From JAJDXW01 sp965202895 (GTDB lineage Bacteria; Pseudomonadota; Gammaproteobacteria; HK1), in NCBI GenBank assembly GCA_965202895.1, contig OZ241901.1, forward strand, positions 248,001-312,000: DNA of 64,000 nt, in the 5' to 3' direction. A model generated the notes under the pieces. It searched no databases. It was given only the letters and a program-made list of their open reading frames with translations, and was not told the origin of the DNA. Positions within the stretch are counted from its first letter, which is position 1. Every line of letters starts with the position of its first letter. This document shows, in pieces, positions 17,536 through 25,730 of the stretch. Position numbers and translations under genes: made by a program.

Positions 17536-18897
17536 TTGGACGACCCGAGAGAGCTGATCTTGCAGGATGTGCGCTGCTTTCAGGACGAACAGCGCGGCCG
17601 CTTGCGGCCCATCACGCTGCTCGTGGGCGAGAACAGTACCGGCAAGACCACCTTCCTGGGCTGTTACAGCGTGCTGCATCGGATGTTTTCCGGGCTGTTT
17701 ATCGAAGAATTTCTGAACTTCAACGAGGAGCCTTTCGCCCTGGGCTCGTTCCGTGACGTCGTCCGGTCCCGGCGCGGCCCGGGCGGCCGTATCGACGCAT
17801 TCAAGATCGGGCTCCGGGTCGATCGGGCGCCGGACGACGTCATGTCGCCGTATGAGCTGTCGGTCACTTTTCACGAGAAAGGTTCGGAACCCGTCGCCTC
17901 GTGCCTGCGTCTTCAATTCGACCCCGACGCGTTCCTGGAAATGAGAGCGGGCAGGGACGGATCCATCATCGTGCAGATCCCGGACCACACCGAGGAGATG
18001 AACGGTGTTCCGTTCGTTCATGCGATGTTGGTACTGGACACTCTGATCGACACCCCGAATTGGAAACAGAAATTTCCCGGACTTCCAAACCTGAAACCGA
18101 TCGCCGACTACCTCCACGGTGTGTTCGCTCGCCGGGGGGGCGCGAAGAGAAGCCGCCGCCGTACGATTCGGCGGCGTGCCGGCGTCGGGCTTCGGCATCT
18201 GCCCGACTTGGTTCCGGTCGCCCCTCTTCGGTCGAAGCCCAAGCGCACCTACGACCCGATCCGCGAGACCGCCTCCCCGGAAGGTGAGCACGTCCCGATG
18301 CTGATGATGCGGCTCGATCGCACGGACACCTCCCACTGGAAGTCGCTCCATGACGATCTCGTCGAGTTCGGCCGCAGCGCCGGACTGTTCGCGGACATCA
18401 GGGTGAAGCGTCACGGCAAGCAGATGAACGACCCCTTTCAGTTGCAGGTCAAGGTCCGTTCCGGGTCCCATGCGAACCTCATGGACGTCGGTTACGGCGT
18501 CAGCCAGAGCCTGCCGATTCTCGTCGACGTGCTGGAACGGTCCGAGCGCCGACGCGGGCACGAGTGTGCGTTCCTGCTCCAGCAGCCGGAGGTCCACCTG
18601 CACCCCCGCGGCCAAGCGGAGCTCGCCAGCCTCTTCGTCCAGGCGTTCAAGCGGAGTGGAAACCGGTTCCTGATCGAGACCCATAGCGACTACATCGTCG
18701 ATCGCGTTCGTATTTCGGTCGGAAAGGGGCTTCTGAAACCCGACGACGTGTCCGTTCTCTACTTCGAGCCGAAGGGCAGCGCCGTCGCGATCCACAACAT
18801 GACCCTGGACGAACACGGCAATCTGGTCGAAGCGCCGGAGGGGTACCGCGACTTCTTCGTGAAGGAAACCGACAGCCTGCTGGGGTTCGCGGACTGA
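17536..18897 (+). CDS. AAA family ATPase (OLD/AAA_15-like, no TOPRIM)
   Basis: A 453-aa SMC/Rad50-like ATPase of the type found in overcoming-lysogenisation-defect and DUF3696-like proteins. Walker A is VGENSTGKTTF (about 30-40). The late block FLLQQPEVHLHPRGQAELAS holds the ABC-type Walker B and D-loop, and FLIETHSDYIVDRVR holds the switch His. No nuclease domain follows. The TTG at 17536-17538 is chosen because AAGGAGG lies 8 bases before it. A PIN-domain gene starts 12 bases after the stop, so the pair probably works together, in nucleic-acid cleavage or defence (inference). Confidence 0.87.
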   Translation: MDDPRELILQDVRCFQDEQRGRLRPITLLVGENSTGKTTFLGCYSVLHRMFSGLFIEEFLNFNEEPFALGSFRDVVRSRRGPGGRIDAFKIGLRVDRAPDDVMSPYELSVTFHEKGSEPVASCLRLQFDPDAFLEMRAGRDGSIIVQIPDHTEEMNGVPFVHAMLVLDTLIDTPNWKQKFPGLPNLKPIADYLHGVFARRGGAKRSRRRTIRRRAGVGLRHLPDLVPVAPLRSKPKRTYDPIRETASPEGEHVPMLMMRLDRTDTSHWKSLHDDLVEFGRSAGLFADIRVKRHGKQMNDPFQLQVKVRSGSHANLMDVGYGVSQSLPILVDVLERSERRRGHECAFLLQQPEVHLHPRGQAELASLFVQAFKRSGNRFLIETHSDYIVDRVRISVGKGLLKPDDVSVLYFEPKGSAVAIHNMTLDEHGNLVEAPEGYRDFFVKETDSLLGFAD

Positions 18898-18909
18898 GGG
18901 CCGTCGCGG

Positions 18910-19371
18910 ATGTGCATCATCGTGGACACCAACAAGCTCGGGGACCTTCTCGCCGATCCGGCGAGCGAGGATTCCGGGCCCATACGCGATTGGCTGAACC
19001 GGGGCAAAGGGAGCATCGTGTATTCGACGGACGGCAGGTTCGCGAAGGAGATTCGAGGACGGGCCAGGGCCAAGTTGGCCGTCTACGAGCAGGCCGGCAG
19101 AGCGACGAAAATCCCCGGAAGCCGGTTCGCCGACGATGAGCGCAATCTGAAAACCCGTGCGAACCTCCGCTCCGATGATCCCCACGTGCTCGCACTGGCG
19201 AGGGCGGCCGGCGTGCGTCTCCTCTACACGGCGGACCGCGACCTCATCTCGGACTTCACGGACAGGAGGGTCATCGACCGCCCGAGGGGCAAGGTGTATT
19301 CCGGTGCGCGCAATGCCGCGCTGCTGACCAGCTCGGCATGTGCGCGGCCAAGGCCGGGCTCCGTTCGGTGA
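18910..19371 (+). CDS. PIN-domain ribonuclease-like protein
   Basis: A 153-aa protein with the PIN fold pattern: VDTNKLGDLL at the N-terminus (D6), RSDDPHVLALARAAG (D89/D90) and LLYTADRDLISDF (D109, D111). These acidic residues would bind the Mg/Mn ions used to cut RNA, as in VapC. It follows the AAA ATPase gene by 12 bases with no separate promoter visible. No VapB-like antitoxin precedes it, so it is not an ordinary vapBC pair; the ATPase may be its sensor or controller (inference). The last 25 residues are less PIN-like. Confidence 0.8.
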   Translation: MCIIVDTNKLGDLLADPASEDSGPIRDWLNRGKGSIVYSTDGRFAKEIRGRARAKLAVYEQAGRATKIPGSRFADDERNLKTRANLRSDDPHVLALARAAGVRLLYTADRDLISDFTDRRVIDRPRGKVYSGARNAALLTSSACARPRPGSVR

Positions 19372-19880
19372 TTCCACATCATCGACCGAAAGGGACTCGA
19401 AGGCGCTTCTCGTATGGAATGCCCTGTTCCATGCGAGAACTTCCCATGATTCAACGAATGGAATAACTGCACGCATCGAGAACCTCATCGTCCGAAAGCG
19501 GCCCTTTCCGAAGAACAGGATTCCGGATCGACGAGCCATTCCGACTCGCAGGCATCGCCGAAGGCCGAGGAAGAATCGGCCTTGGCCGGGTCGGGCCAGG
19601 AGGCGGAGAGCCGCACTCAGGGAGGGGATGGTACGCCCGCGTCCGGCGGAGCGGGGATCGGCGTTCGTTGACGGTCGGGTCCCGGAAGTATCATGGGGTC
19701 GGAAGCAACCGTTTGGTGCACGAAGGCGGTCCGCTCTGGGAACCGACCGATCCCGCGGCCGTCCGGCGCGTTCGTGACCGGCATCGCGGGCTCCGGGCGG
19801 ATGGGGCTCTGCCGGACGTGAGTTCGGCGAGCGCCGGCCCCGAATTCGCATGTTCCCACGCACGGCGGGCGGCCCGCGGA
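19372..19880. other. Intergenic region, nothing recognised
   Basis: No frame resembles a known protein. The first 150 bases are AT-richer than average and may be the tail of the AAA/PIN insertion. The rest leads into repeat A copy 1. Confidence 0.4.
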
Positions 19881-20146
19881 GAGCCCCGGGCGCTGTTCGC
19901 AGGCTATTGATATATAGGGTGTAGAGAGGGGGTCGAGATATTTTTTACCCTCACGGAGACGGCGTCTTTCCGTGGTTCGAGGTCGGTTCGAGAGGGTTGC
20001 TGGCGGATTGCACCCCACGGAGTCTCTTGCGCGGGCACGGCGTCCTGGGAACGGCGCGTCTGGAAGACGCGCCGTTCCCAGGACGCCGTGCCCAAGAGCG
20101 TTCGCGAGAGGCGTGCCCGGCGAACACCCCACCGCGCACATGCCTC
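19881..20146 (+). repeat. Repeat A, copy 1
   Basis: A 266-bp element that matches 23872-24105 over its whole length and 58904-59116 in reverse orientation. Conserved stretches include GAGCCCCGGGCGCTGTTCG at the left, GGGGGTCGAGATATTTTT, CACGGAGACGGCGT, CACCCCACGGAG, GCGCGGGCACGGCGT and GCGCACATGCCTC at the right. This copy carries a perfect 61-bp hairpin where copy 2 has only a short imperfect one. It ends about 50 bases before the AI-2E permease gene. Confidence 0.7.
20033..20093. repeat. Perfect 29-bp-stem hairpin
   Basis: Arms at 20033-20061 and 20065-20093 are exact reverse complements (29 of 29) around the 3-base loop GGA. The left arm begins GGGCACGGCGTCCTGGGAAC. There is no T-run after it, so it is not an ordinary intrinsic terminator. 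It lies inside repeat A copy 1, about 105 bases before the AI-2E permease start. Confidence 0.85.
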
Positions 20147-20197
20147 CGCGGAGCCGGAGGTTGCATCCGTCCTCCGCCTCCGGCACCTTTGCGCGCG

Positions 20198-21334
20198 ATG
20201 CACGCTCCGGAGCACCCTCCCCGGATCCGGTCCCTCCTCCTCGCGGCGGCGGCGTTCGTCGTGGTGGTGGCGGGGCTCAAGGCGGCCCAGGCGCTCGTCA
20301 ACCCGTTCCTCCTCGCCGTCTTCATCGCGATCATCAGCACCCCGCCCCTCTTCTGGCTCGAGGCGCGCGGTCTCCCCCGCGGGGCGGCCCTGCTCGCGGT
20401 CGTCCTCGCCGTGGTCGGCGCGCTGCTCGGGCTCTCGATCGTCGTCGGCGCCTCGATCAACGACTTCACGAACGACCTTCCGCGCTACACCGAGCGGCTG
20501 GAGGGGCAGCTCGGCGCCCTCCTGGAGACCCTGCGGGGGCTCGGGGTCGAGCTCCCGCAGGACCGCCAGGGGATGGCGGATCGGGTCAATCCGGCCTGGG
20601 TCCTCCAGCTCGCGGGGCAGCTCTTCAACAGCTTCGGGGCCGTGCTCGCGAACGCGTTCCTCATCCTGCTCACCGTCGTCTTCATCCTCCTCGAGGCTTC
20701 GTCCTTCTCCAGGAAGCTCTACGCCATCGCCCGCGACGCGCGGCTTGCCCGGGCCCGCGTGGACGCATTCACCGGGACGGTCCGCCGCTACCTCGCGATC
20801 AAGAGCTTCATGAGCTTGGGGACGGGGGCCGCGGTATGGCTCTGGCTCTCGCTCCTCGGGGTCGACTACCCGATCCTCTGGGGACTGCTCGCCTTCCTCC
20901 TCAACTTCGTCCCCAACATCGGGTCGGTGATCGCGGCCGTGCCGGCGGTGCTCCTCGCCTTCGTCCAGCTCGGGCCGGCGACCGCCCTCTGGACCGCGGC
21001 CGGCTACCTCGTGGTCAACGTCTTCTTCGGCAACGTGCTCGAACCGCGGTTCATGGGCCGCGGCGTCGGGCTCTCCGCGCTGGTGGTGTTCCTCTCCCTC
21101 GTCTTCTGGGGGTGGGTGCTCGGCCCGGTCGGGATGTTCCTGTCCGTCCCCCTCACCATCACGGCCAAGATCGCGCTCGCCGCCAACGATGAAACGCGCT
21201 GGGCGGCCGTCCTCCTCGGGACGGGCGGGGAGGCCGCCTCGGGCGCGGGCGCGGGCACGGCGCCGGTCGGTCGAACGGGGCCGGAAGACGAGGCGGCCGG
21301 AGCGAAGGGGGAAGGCCCGGCGGACGGACGATGA
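20198..21334 (+). CDS. AI-2E family transporter (PerM/TqsA-like)
   Basis: A 378-aa membrane protein with the AI-2E family layout: two N-terminal helices (LLLAAAAFVVVVAG, LLAVFIAIISTPPLFWL), a third helix, a soluble segment with PRYTERLEGQLGALLETL, then five or so C-terminal helices. It includes the diagnostic GLLAFLLNFVPNIGSVIAA and VFFGNVLEPRFMGRGVGL motifs. Such proteins export autoinducer-2 or act as Na+/H+ antiporters; the role here is unknown. The ATG at 20198 lacks a strong Shine-Dalgarno sequence. The C-terminal 45 residues are a low-complexity Gly/Ala-rich tail. Confidence 0.9.
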   Translation: MHAPEHPPRIRSLLLAAAAFVVVVAGLKAAQALVNPFLLAVFIAIISTPPLFWLEARGLPRGAALLAVVLAVVGALLGLSIVVGASINDFTNDLPRYTERLEGQLGALLETLRGLGVELPQDRQGMADRVNPAWVLQLAGQLFNSFGAVLANAFLILLTVVFILLEASSFSRKLYAIARDARLARARVDAFTGTVRRYLAIKSFMSLGTGAAVWLWLSLLGVDYPILWGLLAFLLNFVPNIGSVIAAVPAVLLAFVQLGPATALWTAAGYLVVNVFFGNVLEPRFMGRGVGLSALVVFLSLVFWGWVLGPVGMFLSVPLTITAKIALAANDETRWAAVLLGTGGEAASGAGAGTAPVGRTGPEDEAAGAKGEGPADGR

Positions 21335-21591
21335 GGGGGCGCGGGCCGGACCGTCGAGGTCCGAGAAGGCACTCCGGGGCTCACGCACAGGGCTTCGGGG
21401 CGGGCGGCCCCGTCCACGCGGCGGCGTGGCCGGCGCCCGTGCAGCGCCTCGGTATCCAGCGCCACGGCGGCATCCGTTCGCCGCGGCGTCCATTTGCCGC
21501 CGCCGCGGATCGACGCCGCGTGCGGCAGGCCGGCGCCGAGGCCGGTGCACGTCCGAACGGGATCGGGGGTCCGATGCAGGGCAATCGCATT

Positions 21592-22623
21592 CCTGATTAC
21601 CCTCGAAACTAAGCAGCACTTAGTTATAGAATGTCTCCATGTAACCCAATCCTCGAAAGGATATTTCCATGGCGCGCAACCCGGTACAGTTTCAGAAGGG
21701 AATCAGCCTGAACGAATTCCTCTCCCTGTACGGAACCGAAGACCAGTGCTTCGACGCCCTGTACCGATGGCGATGGCCCAATGGCTTCGTGTGCCCCCAC
21801 TGTGGCCATGACCGCCACTGCCAACTGACCAGCCGCAAGCTCCAACAGTGCCATCGCTGCCATCGCCAGACCTCGATCACTGCGGGAACCATCTTCGACT
21901 CCACCAAGCTGGCGCTGACGGTGTGGTTCCAAGCCCTGTACCTCATGACCCAGGACAAGAAGGGAGTTTCGGCGATGAAGCTGCACCGCCATCTGGGGAT
22001 CTCCTACAACGCGGCGTGGCGCATCAGGCACAAGCTGATGCAGGTGATGATGGAGCGAGACCGCCATTTCCCGCTCACCGGTTGGGTCGAGCTCGATGAC
22101 GCCTATCTCGGCGGGGAGCGAAGCGGGGGCAAGCGCGGGCGGGGGGCGCCGGCGAAGACCCCTTTCGTGGCCGCCGTCCAGACCAATGAGCAGGGGCATC
22201 CGTTGCGCATGAAGCTGACGGTCGTGAAGGGGTTTCGCACCACCGAAATCGCCACCTGGGCGCAGCAGCACCCGAGCGCCGGCACTCGGGTGCGCTCCGA
22301 TGGGTTGGCGTGCTTTCATGGCGTCACTGCTGGGGGGCTGTGCTCATGAGAGAGTGGTGGTCGGTAGTGGACGTGCGAGCGTACAGCGCCCCGAGTTCCG
22401 ATGGGTGAACACGATTCTCGGCAATATCAAGAGCGCATTGCGCGGCACTTACCATGCGATTCGACCCAAATATGCTCAGCGATATTTGGCGGAGTTCGAG
22501 TACCGATTCAATCGTCGCTTCGACCTGCCCGACATCATCCCGAGGCTTGTCCATGTGGCGCTTCGGACTCCGCCGATGCCCGAACGGCTACTCAAATTAC
22601 GCTTAGCTTGAGTGGTAATCAGG
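21592..22623 (+). mobile_element. IS1595-family insertion sequence, complete ends
   Basis: A 1,032-bp element. The ends are inverted repeats of about 24 bp (left CCTGATTACCCTCGAAACTA, right reverse-complement CCTGATTACCACTCAAGCTA). It is flanked by an exact 8-bp direct repeat, ATCGCATT, at 21584-21591 and 22624-22631, the duplication size known for IS1595 elements. It contains one transposase gene broken by a single-base shift. It is less GC-rich than its surroundings, so probably a recent arrival. Confidence 0.9.
21669..22611 (+). pseudogene. IS1595-family transposase, frameshifted
   Basis: The N-terminal zinc ribbon CPHCGHDRHCQL ... CHRCHRQTSITAGTIF is followed by the DDE-type core: GWVELDDAYLGGERSGGKRG supplies the first Asp, VRSDGLACFHGVTA the second. 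The C-terminal part, with FRWVNTILGNIKSALRGTYH and RYLAEFEYRFNRRFDL, lies in another frame. Removing one G from the G6 run near 22328-22333 joins both parts into one protein (GVTAGG-CAHERVVV). IS1595 elements are not known to need programmed shifting, so a disabling indel, or a homopolymer sequencing error, is likelier. Confidence 0.85.
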
Positions 22624-22631
22624 ATCGCATT

Positions 22632-22910
22632 TGGACGGAACATGTCGTCTGCACCGCCCGGAATCGTCCGCCGGACGCCCCAAGCGGCCTTCGAGCCGGC
22701 TCGTCAGGCCGATTTCGGCGCTCCGCACCCGGAAATCGACCCCTGCCAACGGCAGTTCGGCCATCACGACGCACCGGGAATCCCGAATGCGATTGCCCTG
22801 GGGTCCGATAGCCTCCCGGGGCTCGGAGGGATACCGGGAATGGCCGCCGGCGCGGGGTCGATGGCGGGTCCGATCCTGCCGGTCCCGGCGCCCGCCGCGG
22901 ACCCTCCCGT
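22632..22910. other. Region right of the IS, nothing recognised
   Basis: This GC-rich stretch contains at 22785-22800 an inverted copy of the 16-bp sequence CAGGGCAATCGCATTC that also abuts the left end of the IS (21577-21592). No convincing gene. Confidence 0.4.
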
Positions 22911-23657
22911 TCAGTGTTCGCGGAGCAGCGCCCCGAGGCCGTGGAGGCGGTCTTCGAGCCCGTTCGCCCGGTAGGCGTGCCAGATGATGGCGGTGTTGAT
23001 GGCGATGACGGGCTTGCCGAGCCAGCCTTCCGCCTCCGCCGCGAGCCCCACCATCGAGAGGTTCGTGCCCACCTGCACGATGGCGTCCACGTCCGGGCCG
23101 TCGAGGCCGCGGAGCACGTCCCGGAGCTCGTCCGCGGTCACCGCCGCGATGGCCGTCGCGCTCGGGCACATGAGATCGACGTACCCGGTCACGGGGAAGC
23201 CCGATTCCTCGAAGTAGCGGACGATCTGCTCGCGCATGATCGGCTGGTAAGGGGTGAGCACCGCGATGCGCCGGGCGCCGAGCGCGGTGAGGGCCGCGCT
23301 GCACGCCTCCGCCCCGGTCGTGACCTCGAGCCCGGAGAGGCGCCGCGCCCGCTCGAGGAACGCCGCGTTGCCCTCCCGCCCGCCCCAGAAGGTCGGGGCC
23401 GACATCCCCATCACCAGGTAATCGGGCTCGCAGGTCATCACGTCGCGAAGGGCGGTCTCGAAGGCGTGGTCCACCTGCCCGAGAAGCGCCGTGAACGCAT
23501 CGTTCGAGTCGAGGGCGGGACGTTCGACGTACATCCTCCCGGTATGGAAGGTGACTCCGGGGATCCGGAAGAGGTGGTGGAAGTCGGCTTCCACGATCGT
23601 GTTGGTGGAGGGGACGATGGCCGCGAGCTTGGCGCGGAATCCGGCAACGTCGGGCAT
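22911..23657 (-). CDS. Maleate isomerase / arylmalonate decarboxylase-like protein
   Basis: A 248-aa member of the Asp/Glu-racemase-like superfamily. The N-terminal VPSTNTIVEADFHHL, the mid-protein YLVMGMSAPTFWGG, GARRIAVLTPYQP, and the C-terminal VQVGTNLSMVGLAAEAEGWL followed by GKPVIAINTAIIWHA match this fold. Characterised maleate isomerases and racemases use cysteines in the two positions after the MGMS and VGTN strands. Both are absent here (SAPTF, GTNLSM), so it may catalyse a different reaction. It is a single gene with no obvious operon partner. Confidence 0.78.
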   Translation of the reverse strand: MPDVAGFRAKLAAIVPSTNTIVEADFHHLFRIPGVTFHTGRMYVERPALDSNDAFTALLGQVDHAFETALRDVMTCEPDYLVMGMSAPTFWGGREGNAAFLERARRLSGLEVTTGAEACSAALTALGARRIAVLTPYQPIMREQIVRYFEESGFPVTGYVDLMCPSATAIAAVTADELRDVLRGLDGPDVDAIVQVGTNLSMVGLAAEAEGWLGKPVIAINTAIIWHAYRANGLEDRLHGLGALLREH

Positions 23658-23871
23658 GGTGGTCGGGGCGCCTCCTCACCGGGATGGCGGTGAAACGCCC
23701 CGGATTCTCTCATGGGATGCGAGCAATCCGGACCGGCCGGCCGGCCGGTCGGCTGGTCGGCGGCAGGGCGATTTCCCGCCGGCCGGCTCACGGTCCCGGA
23801 TGCGGACCCGCCGCACCCGGAGGAGCGGGGCTTCTCCTCGGAGCGCCCGTGTCTCGCCGCGCCAAGCGGAC
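23658..23871. other. Gap between maleate isomerase-like gene and repeat A copy 2
   Basis: GC-rich sequence containing a run of GGCCGGCCGGCCGG (about 23736-23751). No gene or regulatory site recognised. Confidence 0.4.
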
Positions 23872-24105
23872 GAGCCCCGGGCGCTGTTCGTAAGCTCTTG
23901 ATATAGAGGGTGGAGATCGGGGGTCGAGATATTTTTCACCCCCACGGAGACGGCGTTCTTCCGTGGTTTGGGGTCGGTTCGAGGGGGTTGCTGGTGGATT
24001 TCACCCCACGGAGCTGCCTGCGCGGGCACGGCGTTCCCAGGACGCGGTGTCCAAGAGCGTTCGTGAGAGGCCTGCCCGACGAGAACCCCACAGCGCACAT
24101 GCCTC
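23872..24105 (+). repeat. Repeat A, copy 2
   Basis: A 234-bp direct copy of 19881-20146 at roughly 80% identity by eye. It includes GAGCCCCGGGCGCTGTTCG, TTGATATAGAGGGTGGAGAT, GGGGGTCGAGATATTTTTCA, CACCCCACGGAG and AGCGCACATGCCTC. In place of the 61-bp hairpin it has only a shorter imperfect one (GGGCACGGCGTTCC ... CGCGGTGTCC). It lies in the long gap before the UGSC unit. Confidence 0.7.
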
Positions 24106-24553
24106 GAGCGGACCGAGGGGGCGTGCAACCGGCGCCAAGCGCCCGCGTCCGCCAGGACGCGCCGGCCGCCAGGACGCGCCGCTCCCAACCCGTCCATCGC
24201 CCCGATCCGACGATCCGATCAGACCGGGACGAGACAGCGTGATCCCAGGTCGTCCCGTAGCGCGACGTCACCCCGCGGCCGGGGCGAGGCGTTCGGTCCG
24301 AGCCGCCCGGCGACCGCGGAGGTGCGCGGAGATCATGGGTCAGGTACTCGAGCGGAATCCCCTTCGGTCGACCCTGGTCGTTCCAGCCCCGGAACAGGGA
24401 TTTCGACGTGTCTTTCACCCGGATATTCCACGCGGATCGGCTTGATTACCTCGCTTATGACGCGGAGGTAGTAGAGTACGACCCCTCGCGCCCGTCCGCC
24501 CGCTTGCCGGGCGGCGGCCCCGAACCCGGATACCGGAGCCGGCGTCACCCGTC
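24106..24553. other. Upstream region of the UGSC unit, nothing firm
   Basis: About 450 bases of GC-rich sequence with no plausible gene. The stretch near 24440-24480 (TTGATTACCTCGCTTATGAC) is locally AT-richer and could contain the promoter of the UGSC unit, but no clear -10/-35 pair can be assigned. Confidence 0.35.
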
Positions 24554-25645
24554 ATGGAGTTCGCGTCCAGGGTCCACGAGGCCCCCGACTTCCTCGCCAT
24601 CCAGGAGTTGTTCCACGTGCGCGGGTGGACCGACGGGCTTCCCGTCGTCCCGCCCACCGAGGACGCGGTCGCCGCCTGCCTCGACGCGGCGGCCATGCCG
24701 CCCGGCCACGTCATCGGCGTCGAGCCGGTCCGCGGCCGCGCGGTGACGGCCGAGAAGGCCGCGGTCAACGCGGTGATGGCGGGCGCGCTCCCGCTGCACT
24801 TCCCGGTCATCGTCACCGCGCTCTCGGCCATGCTCCGCGAGGAGTTCTCCCTCCACGGGACGAGCGCGAGCACCGGCGGCTGCGCGGTGTTCATCGTGGT
24901 CAACGGCGACGAGCGCCTCCGGCTCGGCATGGACGGGACGTTCAACGCCCTCGGCAACAGCGACCGGGCGAGCGCGGTGGTGGGGCGGGCGGTCCGGCTC
25001 TGCCTCATCAACCTGTTCGACGTGCGGCCGGGGGGTATCGACCGTTCCACCCTCGGACATCCCGGCAAGTTCAGCTTCTGCATCGCCGAGGACGAGGAAG
25101 GCTCCCCCTGGAAGCCGCTCGCGGCGGAGCGCGGGGTTCCGGATGGGGCCTCGGCGGTCACCGTGATGGCGGCGGGCGCCCCGCGCCAGATCATGAACGA
25201 GTGGACCACCGAGCCGGAGGAGATCCTCGAGACCTTCGCGGCGGAGATGCGGTCCAACATGCGCCAGTACTCGATCTGGGCCGGCAACTACGCGGTCGTC
25301 ATGCCGGCGCAGCTTCGCGACCACTTGGCCGCCGCCGGCTGGTCGCGCGCGGACGTGCGCGAACGCCTCTTCGAGCGGGCCCGCATCCACCGCCGCGAAT
25401 GGGCCGCGGTGGGCAAGGGACGGGTGGTGGGCGAGCGCGGCGAGCGCGAGTACCGCGCGCTCGGGATGCCGGGCGACCTGCTGCTGGTCGCGGCCGGGGG
25501 CCCGGCCGGCGGGTTCGGGGCGGTCATCCCGCCCTGGCTCGGCGACAAGAGCCGGGCGGTGACCCTGGCGGTCGGCGCGTGCCTCGACTGCGAAGCGCCG
25601 GCGGACGCGGCGGCCGGCGGCGAACCCGGCGGCGGCCGGCGATGA
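24554..25645 (+). CDS. Conserved partner protein of the UGSC selenoprotein
   Basis: Encodes 363 aa. I do not know a function for this family. Recognisable stretches are FLAIQELFHVRGWTDGLPVV, VEPVRGRAVTAEKAAVNAVM and the Gly-rich HGTSASTGGCAVFIVVNG. A Cys near the end (ACLDCEAP) has a CxxC spacing. No signal peptide or membrane segment is seen. Its stop is 85 bases before the UGSC selenoprotein start and both run the same way, so they are probably co-expressed; association of this family with UGSC proteins is recalled, not checked. The ATG has no clear Shine-Dalgarno sequence. Confidence 0.7.
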   Translation: MEFASRVHEAPDFLAIQELFHVRGWTDGLPVVPPTEDAVAACLDAAAMPPGHVIGVEPVRGRAVTAEKAAVNAVMAGALPLHFPVIVTALSAMLREEFSLHGTSASTGGCAVFIVVNGDERLRLGMDGTFNALGNSDRASAVVGRAVRLCLINLFDVRPGGIDRSTLGHPGKFSFCIAEDEEGSPWKPLAAERGVPDGASAVTVMAAGAPRQIMNEWTTEPEEILETFAAEMRSNMRQYSIWAGNYAVVMPAQLRDHLAAAGWSRADVRERLFERARIHRREWAAVGKGRVVGERGEREYRALGMPGDLLLVAAGGPAGGFGAVIPPWLGDKSRAVTLAVGACLDCEAPADAAAGGEPGGGRR

Positions 25646-25730
25646 GGAGGGGGTAGGCCAGGAGGATGACGAGGATGCGGCCGAGGCTGAAGCCGGGGAG
25701 GGCGAGGATCCGGATGAGGAGGATGACCCC

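Noticed and set aside
17284..19863. 859-residue antisense frame over the AAA and PIN genes
   Set aside because: No motif of its own; the opposite strand carries Walker and PIN motifs with good spacing.
20033..20093. Perfect hairpin as an intrinsic terminator
   Set aside because: No T-run follows and no gene ends just before it.
22300..22611. Second transposase reading frame as a separate gene
   Set aside because: It is the C-terminal part of the same IS1595 transposase, displaced by one base in a G run.
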